Source: Planctomycetota bacterium (GTDB taxonomy: Bacteria > Planctomycetota > Phycisphaerae > UBA1845). From it: DNA of 5,513 nucleotides. Made by a program: the position numbers and the translations under genes. Below the pieces are notes generated by a model, which made no database searches, was not told the DNA's origin, and saw only the letters and a program-made list of their open reading frames with translations. The stretch covers positions 1 to 5,513 of the forward strand of contig JADFIX010000334.1 of assembly GCA_022566435.1 (NCBI GenBank), written 5' to 3'. This document shows, piece by piece, positions 1 through 5,178 of the stretch; the stretch's first letter is position 1; each line of letters opens with the position of its first letter.

Positions 1-80
1 CCGAGCTCTCCAAAGAACGCCGCGATATCTCCAAAAAGCTGAAAGCTATGGGCGAAATGAAAAACGGCGAAGCGAAGTAA
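1..80 (+). CDS. tmaR: TmaR (YeeX, DUF496) C-terminal end, 5' partial
   Basis: The reading frame enters from the left edge and ends at TAA (78-80). It leaves 25 residues, starting ELSKERRDISKK and ending MGEMKNGEAK. From memory these match the C-terminus of the enterobacterial coiled-coil protein YeeX, renamed TmaR, about 109 residues long in Escherichia coli. TmaR is known as a polar-localising protein that affects the position and activity of PTS Enzyme I. The fragment is highly charged and helical, as expected of its coiled-coil tail. It belongs to the AT-richer enterobacterial segment at the left of the window and has no relation to the genes after base 421. The identification rests on recall of the sequence, and only the tail is visible. 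Confidence 0.85.
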   Translation, partial: ELSKERRDISKKLKAMGEMKNGEAK

Positions 81-93
81 TTCCCGTTTTATT

Positions 94-122
94 CAATGAG
101 GGTTGCCCGGCAACCCTCATTG
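94..122. terminator. Strong hairpin between converging tmaR and pduV-like genes
   Basis: Bases 94-106 and 110-122 are perfectly complementary, giving a 13-bp stem closed by a 3-nt loop (107-109). The hairpin starts 13 nt after the tmaR stop and lies between two genes that converge on it, so it probably acts as an intrinsic terminator. The downstream T-tract is weak on both strands (CTCATTGATTCTT on plus), so termination is inferred from position and stem strength. Confidence 0.6.
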
Positions 123-180
123 CTCATTGATTCTTATCTGTGTATCACCGTCATCATTCTCATCCGAGAACCAATCGAAA

Positions 181-420
181 TTAACAACAGCCTTCTTCTG
201 TATGCAGCAAGGCAAAAAGTTCTGTAACTCCATTGTTATTAACTGCACTGGTTACTAACACGTTGTGCGCTCCAGCTTCCCGTAACCAACTTTTCACCAA
301 AGATATTTGTTCCATGCTGGCTAAATCTGCTTTGGTTACTACTCCAATGACCGGGTGATTCATGGCCCGGTAGGGCGTTTTTACCTCTAATTCCTGCTTC
401 AGCGCGGCCAACAGAGGCGA
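181..420 (-). pseudogene. pduV: PduV-like GTPase, C-terminal part, truncated at the junction
   Basis: Read on the minus strand from about 420 to the TAA at 183-181, the protein contains NHPVIGVVTKADLAS, then QISLVKSWLREAGA, VLVTSA and a Cys-Cys end. This fits the C-terminal half of PduV, the EutP/PduV-family small GTPase associated with propanediol-utilisation microcompartments (about 150 residues). VTKAD corresponds to the G4 (NKxD-like) guanine-recognition motif and VTSA to the G5 motif. The P-loop half, normally GPSQCGKTS near the N-terminus, is missing. The frame runs on to 609, but those residues come from the antisense of the oxidase gene and are not PduV. The match is convincing up to about base 365. 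Bases 366-420 encode LLAALKQELEVKTPYR, which I could not align to PduV, so the true break may lie anywhere in 361-425. Confidence 0.75.
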
Positions 421-430
421 TTCGATGCCA
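361..430. other. Chimeric junction between enterobacterial and planctomycete-like DNA
   Basis: To the left, both genes (tmaR, pduV) are recognisably enterobacterial and the DNA is AT-richer. To the right, the plus-strand frame becomes a sarcosine oxidase from the residues FDAIVIGVGAMG at 421 onward, and the DNA is GC-rich throughout. Both genes at the seam lose their N-termini: pduV has no P-loop half, and the oxidase frame has no ATG, GTG or TTG between the stop at 388-390 and the Rossmann motif. Two unrelated genes meeting head-on and each losing its 5' end at one point is the pattern of a chimeric clone or misassembly. No transposase, repeat or integration site is visible here. Confidence 0.8.
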
Positions 431-1551
431 TCGTTATTGGTGTAGGTGCCATGGGCAGCGCCGCGCTTTATCACCTTGCGCGCCGCGGGCTTCGCGTCCT
501 CGGGCTGGACCGGTTTTCGATCGGTCATGATCGAGGCAGCTCGCACGGTCATACCCGAATCATGCGCAAGGCCTATTTTGAACATCCGGATTATCTTCCC
601 CTCCTTCATCGAACCTACCAGATGTGGTCGGAGCTGGAGGCGTCAAGCGGACGAACTCTGTTTCGCCGCGTCGGGCTACTGCTGGTCGGGCGACCCGATG
701 GAGAAATCATCTCGAATGTAAAGCGTGCGGCGACGAAGCATCGGCTCTCGATCGAGCCGCTCACTCATACGGAAATGCATCGTCGATTTCTCGGTTTCCA
801 GGGAGACGCAGAGATGGAGGCGTTGTTCGAGCCCGATGCCGGATATTTGGAACCGGAAAACTGCGTGCGAACCCATGTGGAACAGGCCATCGCGCATGGG
901 GCCACTGTGCTGACAGGCAAGAGCATGGAGAGCTGGTCGACACGAGATGGTCGAATCGAAGTAAAGACGCGGGACTCGCGAATCGCTTGCGAGAAGCTGG
1001 TGATATGTGGCGGGGCATGGTCGTCTCGCCTATTGGGGGATTTTCCGATTTCGCTTCAAGTCCGACGCAAGGCGGTTTTTTGGTACTCGGTGCCTGAGGG
1101 TTGTTTTCGCGCGGATCACGGTTGTCCCATATTCGGCTTTGATACCGACGAAGGTTTCTTCTACGGCTTCCCGGTGATCGATGAACAGGGGATGAAGGTG
1201 GCGAATCATTCCGGCGGCGACATCGTCGCCGATCCGGACTTAATCGATCGCGATTTCCGCCCGGACGAAGAGCTGACCGTACGCCGCTTTCTCGCCCGGC
1301 ATTTGCCCGGCGCCACGCCGAACCTGCGCGGTCACGCGGTCTGTATGTATACCATGAGTCCGGACGAACATTTCATCGTCGACCACCTCCGTGAGAACGC
1401 CGACGTTGTTTATGCGACGGGTTTCAGTGGCCATGGATTCAAATTCGCCCCGGTGATCGGGGCGGCGCTGGCCGATTTGGCGATGCACGGTACAACGCAA
1501 GAGCCCGTTCAGTTTCTATCCGCCGCGAGGTTTGCCCCGCGGCGCGGATGA
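421..1551 (+). CDS. Monomeric sarcosine oxidase / N-methyl amino acid oxidase family flavoenzyme, start codon lost
   Basis: FAD-dependent oxidase of the MSOX/MTOX family, which oxidises N-methylated amino acids such as sarcosine to an imine and reduces oxygen to hydrogen peroxide. The N-terminal dinucleotide-binding motif is GVGAMG (439-456), preceded by the beta-strand FDAIVI. Family active-site residues appear in order: SSHGHTR with Arg at 556-558 (cf. MSOX Arg49), FFYGFP (Tyr254), Lys at 1195-1197 in MKVANH (Lys265, oxygen activation), His at 1207-1209 (His269), and Cys at 1342-1344 in HAVCMYTMSPDEHF (Cys315, the covalent 8alpha-FAD attachment). GFSGHGFKF closes the FAD site. From 421 there are 376 codons against about 390 in MSOX. 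The first ATG (451) lies inside the Rossmann motif and cannot be the true start; the real start lay a few codons before 421 and was lost at the junction. The substrate (sarcosine or another N-methyl amino acid) cannot be told from sequence alone. No signal peptide is visible, so it is probably cytoplasmic. Confidence 0.9.
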   Translation, partial: FDAIVIGVGAMGSAALYHLARRGLRVLGLDRFSIGHDRGSSHGHTRIMRKAYFEHPDYLPLLHRTYQMWSELEASSGRTLFRRVGLLLVGRPDGEIISNVKRAATKHRLSIEPLTHTEMHRRFLGFQGDAEMEALFEPDAGYLEPENCVRTHVEQAIAHGATVLTGKSMESWSTRDGRIEVKTRDSRIACEKLVICGGAWSSRLLGDFPISLQVRRKAVFWYSVPEGCFRADHGCPIFGFDTDEGFFYGFPVIDEQGMKVANHSGGDIVADPDLIDRDFRPDEELTVRRFLARHLPGATPNLRGHAVCMYTMSPDEHFIVDHLRENADVVYATGFSGHGFKFAPVIGAALADLAMHGTTQEPVQFLSAARFAPRRG

Positions 1552-1939
1552 TAAGGCGCTGTGTCGCCTTTCGAAACGGACGAGGTATGCGGCGCCTCGT
1601 GACGTCGTAAGCAGTTCTTGCTTCGGCGTGTCACGAGTGCACGGCACTGAGTGACCGGCCCTTGACAGCTTCTTTCTCCTCGCGACGAATCGTCATACCA
1701 TCCGATAATGACCAAGTCCTACGCCGTGCCATTCTAGCCCGGTCGGGTCTCCGTACGGTCCGATCATTTTAGAAATGTTCCGTCATCGAGGAAATTCGCT
1801 TCCGCGACATCTATAATCGAATCAACGTACTCTTCGCGTGCAGTGATATCCAAAACGGTGGGCCCGACGCGATTGTCGGGGCGGCCGGGAATTGGAAACG
1901 AAGACCAGAAGGCGAATCTCGTTCGGGAGGGGAAAGACG
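1552..1939. other. 388-nt non-coding stretch between the oxidase and the secreted-protein gene
   Basis: No convincing gene is present: the only open frame, on the minus strand (about 1715-1509), is Arg/Ser-rich, resembles no family and overlaps the oxidase end. The stretch holds an inverted repeat (1596-1637), an isolated TTGACA at 1662-1667 without a good -10 at normal spacing, a GATAAT at 1704-1709 without a matching -35, and a small hairpin (1863-1868 with 1875-1880) shortly before the next gene. The promoter of the secreted-protein gene should lie here, but I cannot place it. Confidence 0.6.
1596..1637. repeat. Imperfect inverted repeat / stem-loop downstream of the oxidase
   Basis: Outer arms CTCGTGAC (1596-1603) and GTCACGAG (1630-1637) are perfectly complementary. 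Inner arms AAGCA (1609-1613) and TGCTT (1619-1623) pair around a 5-nt loop, GTTCT. The 5-6 nt between inner and outer arms are mismatched and would form an internal loop. It lies 45 nt after the oxidase stop, so it may be the 3' end structure of that transcript, but no T-tract follows it. Confidence 0.55.
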
Positions 1940-1942
1940 GTG
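1926..1942 (+). promoter_or_regulatory. Ribosome binding site fixing the GTG start of the secreted protein
   Basis: GGAGGGG begins at 1926, and the core GGAGG (1926-1930) is 9 nt before GTG at 1940-1942. The upstream in-frame TTG (1892) has no comparable site. Starting at 1940 places a compact Arg/Lys n-region directly before the hydrophobic segment, as a signal peptide requires. Confidence 0.75.
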
Positions 1943-2871
1943 CGGAATAAGCGCGTGCGGCGGATTGCCCTTGGGCTCAGTGGCTTGGCTATCGGATGGG
2001 CGCTGCTCCCGGCGTTGAGTAGAGCGAATCTCGACCGGCAGGCTGCGATCAGCCCCGCGCCGGCGGCGGTGCTCGGCGTGACGCCGGCGAAAGTGCCTGC
2101 GGTCATGCCGATGAGCGTACGCGACCCTGCCTTTTCGGCGGCGATCGCGCGAGACGCCACCGGTGATACCTATGGTGCCGCCGGACTGGTACAGGACGCG
2201 TTGGGGGCCTATTTCGTCGACGACGAACCCGATACGCACACCTTCGGCACAGGTGAGGAGAGTGCCGGTCTAGGCTTCTTGTCACAGGTGGATACGCGGA
2301 TTATCGGATCGGATTTTGGACCCGGTGTTCCAGGGACCAACTTCCTTCAGGTGAACTATTTTACGGTTGATGCGAGCGACATCGTGCCCCTTGGAAGTGT
2401 GGGGCCGGACGGGTCCTTCTTCGAGGCGTGGCGATTTGATGTCGGCAGCGTGGCGGTGGGGAGTGATCAAATCAGTTGGACACCAACCCGGGATTCACCG
2501 TGGTGGACTCCGGATTTTGCGTGTTTGACGACGGTGTGGCGCTTGGTTGTTTCCCGCTCGCGGCCGATGAAAGCAGCGCCGACGGCGTCGCGGGTATCGG
2601 TCTTGTGGGGTTGGGCGGCGACGACATCGCCGGATACGGCCTGGACGAAATGGCGATGTACTGGGAAATCCAATTGACTCCGACCTGCGGCGATGGGAAC
2701 CTGGATGCCGGGGAGGCGTGCGACGACGGCAACGTCGTCGATGGCGACGGCTGCTCCGCGACGTGCACGTTGGAAGATGTTCTTTTCGGTGACGCCGACG
2801 CTGACGGCGATGTCGATCTCTACGATATGGCGATGATTCTCAACAACATGACCGGACCGACCGCGCCATAG
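1940..2871 (+). CDS. Secreted protein with Myxococcus-type Cys-rich repeat and dockerin-like Ca loop, one frameshift
   Basis: I do not recognise the main body of this protein. GTG at 1940 gives a clear signal peptide: RNKRVRR, then hydrophobic residues 9-26, with likely cleavage after SRA (residue 29). About 150 acidic, Gly-rich residues follow, consistent with an extracellular beta-rich domain. The frame then breaks: sense coding runs in one frame to about 2475 and resumes in the -1 frame, open from 2467, continuing DTNPGFTVVDSGFCVFDDG. One missing base near 2467-2480 would restore a protein of about 310 residues. The C-terminal part contains a myxo_disulf_rpt-like unit (2686-2766; CGDG, GEACDDGN, DGDGCSATC), then DADADGDVDLYD, a 12-residue EF-hand/dockerin calcium loop, ending NNMTGP. 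This repeat-plus-dockerin tail is common in planctomycete and myxobacterial extracellular proteins. No PEP-CTERM or LPXTG anchor is seen. The gene converges on the peroxidase gene, 142 nt apart. The break may be a sequencing error, a pseudogene or programmed; no slippery heptamer is evident. Confidence 0.75.
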
Positions 2872-3013
2872 TGACGGAGTGGAGTCACGAGCTAACGCCC
2901 ACGCATGCCATGCGAATGGTGGATGTACCGGTGATGGACCGACGTCCCACCAGCTTCCGGATCGTTTCTCGCGACGGTTCTTTGGGACGCGTCCTCGCGG
3001 CGTGGCCCGCGTT

Positions 3014-4117
3014 TCATAACGTGCCATCATCCTTCTTTGGCAGCTCCGGAGGTTTAATCCGGATCGGCTTTCCCGAAAGCGATTCGAGGAATGCGATGAG
3101 CGCCGCCTTCTCATCGCTTGTGAGGCCCAGCGGTCTGAGTAGCGGGTCTTTTTCTTTGATGTCGCCCCCACCGCCATTATAGAAATCGACAACTTCCTCG
3201 AGTGTCAAAAATGCGCCATTGTGCATATAGGGCGCGGTATCGAGGATCTCGCGTAGCGACGGCGTCTTGAACTTGAATCGATCCGCCGGCGACTTTGAAA
3301 TCAGCTCCCTGCCGTAATCGGCATCGATCTTCCAGTTTTTATATCCTGCGTCCTCGGCAAAGAAATGCCGCGTCGCGATGCGGTCCGAATCTTTTTGAAG
3401 AGCTTCCGTCTCCGGCACGCCGAGGGCATGGAGCATGCCGTCCGAAAAGATAGCACCATCGTGACATTGAATGCATCTTGCTTTCGTCTTGAAGAGTTCC
3501 AGCCCACGAATCTGTTCCTCGTCAAGGGCCGACTTGTCCCCGTTCAGGTAGTCGTCGAACGGAACTTCCCGTGAAATGATGGTCCGCTCGAACGCGGCAA
3601 TGGCCTTGGCAATGTTGTCGAACGTGACGTCCGAATCAAACACTTTTTTGAATTGGTCTCGGTAGAACGGTATTCCGCGCAATTTGTGAACGAGGTGCGC
3701 CGGGCTCTGGTTCATTTCGATGGGCGCCTGGATCGGTCCCTTCGCTTGATCCTCGAGATTGGGCGATCGCCCGTCCCAGAAAAGCAGCTTCGCATAGGCC
3801 GCGTTCCACACGGTGGGCACGCCCCGCCAATGCTTCGTGCCGGGATAGGCATCGGACAATCGACTTCCATTCGAGAAACCGGATTCGGGATCGTGGCACT
3901 TCGCGCAGCTCGTGCTGCTGTCGCCGGAGAGACGCGGATCGAAAAAGAGCATTTTGCCCAGCTCGATTTTCGCCGGCGTCATCGGGTTGTCCTTCGGGAC
4001 GAATTGCTTGATGGGCGGCAGCGGGGCCAATGGGCGGGGCTGCGCCCGGCAATGTTCTTGGTGACACAGGGAAATGAAAACGACCGATAAACTCGGGAGC
4101 AAGGCCTTGCACTTCAT
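3014..4117 (-). CDS. Di-haem cytochrome c peroxidase (bacterial CcpA/MauG family)
   Basis: Periplasmic di-haem c-type enzyme that reduces hydrogen peroxide to water with electrons from small redox carriers. With the start at 4117 it has 367 residues. A signal peptide (residues 1-25, hydrophobic ALLPSLSVVFISLC, likely cleavage after CRA) precedes two haem-attachment motifs, CAKCH (71-75) and CIQCH (215-219). Family landmarks are LFFDPRLSGDSSTS before haem 1, FWDGRSPNLEDQA with the inter-haem Trp114, GPIQAPIEM with the conserved Glu134, and TAPYMHNGAFLTLEEVVDFYN. In the last of these Met298 is the probable axial ligand of the high-potential haem, as in true peroxidases; MauG has Tyr there. Length fits the family. 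A further in-frame ATG lies upstream (4171), but the 4117 start has an AGGAGA site and puts the signal peptide at the N-terminus. It lies 69 nt after the cupredoxin-like gene on the same strand, probably in one transcript. The electron donor could be that neighbour; this is inference. Confidence 0.92.
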   Translation of the reverse strand: MKCKALLPSLSVVFISLCHQEHCRAQPRPLAPLPPIKQFVPKDNPMTPAKIELGKMLFFDPRLSGDSSTSCAKCHDPESGFSNGSRLSDAYPGTKHWRGVPTVWNAAYAKLLFWDGRSPNLEDQAKGPIQAPIEMNQSPAHLVHKLRGIPFYRDQFKKVFDSDVTFDNIAKAIAAFERTIISREVPFDDYLNGDKSALDEEQIRGLELFKTKARCIQCHDGAIFSDGMLHALGVPETEALQKDSDRIATRHFFAEDAGYKNWKIDADYGRELISKSPADRFKFKTPSLREILDTAPYMHNGAFLTLEEVVDFYNGGGGDIKEKDPLLRPLGLTSDEKAALIAFLESLSGKPIRIKPPELPKKDDGTL

Positions 4118-4130
4118 TATGGGATCTCCT
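4115..4130 (-). promoter_or_regulatory. Ribosome binding site and start of the cytochrome c peroxidase
   Basis: On the minus strand AGGAGA (4130-4125) precedes ATG (4117-4115) by 7 nt. This decides against the longer reading from 4171, whose extra 18 residues (containing GSDPGDP) would sit in front of the signal peptide and are the translated leader. Confidence 0.85.
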
Positions 4131-4186
4131 GGGTCCGAGCCTCGTAATTTCTGAATCGTAAAGTACTTCACGTATCATGGGCGGTG

Positions 4187-5029
4187 TTACTTGTTCGTCA
4201 GATCGAACTGAACGCGTGTCGTCTTCCCTGCTTCCACGCTGACCGTCGTCGTGCGCTCGCCGAGATGTTCTTGCCAGGCGACGAGCTCGTAGTCTCCTGG
4301 GGGAACGTCGCTTATTCGAAAACTTCCGTCGCTCGCAGTGAGTGCGTAGTAGGGATGCCACAACACGTAGACCCAAGCCTGCATCCAGTTGTGGATGTCA
4401 CACTTGATCCGCGCCGGCCCGACGTCGCTAAAGTCGAACTCCGTGCGCATTCCCTGACGCGGTTGCAGAGGGTTGATCACCGTCATCATATTCTGCGTGA
4501 CGTGCGCGTTGTGGACAATCGGATCGTTGTTGACGATGTCGACGGGCTGGTACCTGGCGAGCACCTGCACGTGGGGCGAAAAGGTGCAGGTTCGCTGATC
4601 AATCACCGCCTTGATAGCAACCGTCTCGATGGCCTTACCGGCCTTGATGTCACCGAGAAAGACAACGACCTCCGCGACTTGATGACTCTCGTTGACTTTT
4701 ATCTTGTCAACGACTTTGCTTCGATGGCGGCAGGTTTCTTGATCCTTGACGATCTGGATTTTTCTCTGCGCAGGAACTTGACCTTGATATAACACGACGC
4801 CTTCAATCGTGCCGCCATCTTGGACCTGCACAACCTTGTATTGTCCTCCACGACGCCTAGGGCGACTTCGGCGGCGACGTTGCCGCGGAACGCGCTTGCC
4901 AGCCGAGTTACCGTCTTGGGCTGCAGAGTCGCTAACAGCTTCGTGTGGGCGCGATGAGGATACCGTTGCTTGGCCCGAAGCAAAGAGCATCTGTCCAGTC
5001 GATAACATGATCACCAGCATTTCGTGCAT
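4187..5029 (-). CDS. Secreted cupredoxin-like protein with carboxypeptidase-regulatory-like C-terminal domain
   Basis: The 280-residue product starts with a probable signal peptide (MHEMLVIMLSTGQMLFASGQA, residues 1-21). A Ser/Ala-rich linker and a strikingly basic stretch follow (residues 45-60, 11 Arg or Lys of 16). A first beta domain begins GGTIEGVVLYQGQVP (72-86). The middle resembles a plastocyanin-type copper site: VHNAH (His173, His176), then C-D-I-H-N-W-M (Cys210, His213, Met216), a Cys-x2-His-x2-Met arrangement. The last 50 residues (SDGSFRISDVPPGDYELVAWQEHLG) are a carboxypeptidase-regulatory-like/transthyretin-fold domain. Cys100 and Cys148 could form a disulfide. Such proteins are common in planctomycetes, often labelled methylamine utilisation protein or plastocyanin-like, and sit near di-haem peroxidases, as here. 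A role as periplasmic electron carrier for the downstream peroxidase is inferred; copper binding is not proven. The ATG at 5029 has a strong Shine-Dalgarno site. Confidence 0.78.
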   Translation of the reverse strand: MHEMLVIMLSTGQMLFASGQATVSSSRPHEAVSDSAAQDGNSAGKRVPRQRRRRSRPRRRGGQYKVVQVQDGGTIEGVVLYQGQVPAQRKIQIVKDQETCRHRSKVVDKIKVNESHQVAEVVVFLGDIKAGKAIETVAIKAVIDQRTCTFSPHVQVLARYQPVDIVNNDPIVHNAHVTQNMMTVINPLQPRQGMRTEFDFSDVGPARIKCDIHNWMQAWVYVLWHPYYALTASDGSFRISDVPPGDYELVAWQEHLGERTTTVSVEAGKTTRVQFDLTNK

Positions 5030-5044
5030 GAGCCTAATCTCCTT
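5027..5044 (-). promoter_or_regulatory. Ribosome binding site and start of the cupredoxin-like gene
   Basis: On the minus strand AAGGAGAT (5044-5037) lies 7 nt before ATG (5029-5027). It supports this ATG over the internal ATG three codons later. Confidence 0.8.
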
Positions 5045-5178
5045 GGACTTTCAGTGCACAACGGTCCTTGAGTTGTTTGTCACCTTCACAAATCCGCCAT
5101 CAGATTCAGTCCTCGGCTCGGAGGATAAGATTGGGCTCCCGCCTGCCAGCACGCCTCGACCGATGCCCCGACAGCTGC
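5030..5178 (-). other. 149-nt spacer between the AhpD-family and cupredoxin-like genes
   Basis: No gene is seen here. It has a small hairpin, TCCTC (5110-5114) with GAGGA (5121-5125) around a 6-nt loop, without a T-tract on the minus strand. I found no convincing -35/-10 pair, so either read-through from the AhpD-family gene or an unrecognised promoter drives the two genes downstream. Confidence 0.4.

Noticed and set aside
181..609. A single 142-residue minus-strand protein
   Set aside because: Only the C-terminal part up to about base 365-420 is PduV-like; the N-terminal 60 or so residues are antisense of the oxidase gene, so the long frame is an artefact of the junction.
1662..1709. TTGACA (1662-1667) and GATAAT (1704-1709) as a sigma-70 promoter
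   Set aside because: The two boxes are 36 nt apart, about twice the allowed spacing, and neither has a good partner at 16-18 nt.
1509..1715. Minus-strand open frame of 68 codons after the oxidase
   Set aside because: It overlaps the oxidase end, has an Arg/Ser/Cys-rich composition typical of antisense translation, contains the inverted repeat, and resembles no family.
2984..2994. Palindrome GGACGCGTCC between the converging secreted-protein and peroxidase genes as a terminator
   Set aside because: It leaves no room for a loop and has no T-tract on either strand. No convincing terminator was found in 2872-3013.
2467..3192. Long minus-strand open frame opposite the secreted-protein and peroxidase 3' ends
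   Set aside because: It is antisense to the well-supported secreted protein and overlaps the end of the peroxidase gene. Its composition is Arg/His/Ser-rich with no domain, as expected of a shadow in GC-rich DNA.
4158..4171. Near-palindrome GTAAAGTACTTCAC upstream of the peroxidase start, as an operator
   Set aside because: Only the central AAGTACTT is perfectly symmetrical and it resembles no known regulator site; an 8-bp palindrome is expected by chance in a region this size.
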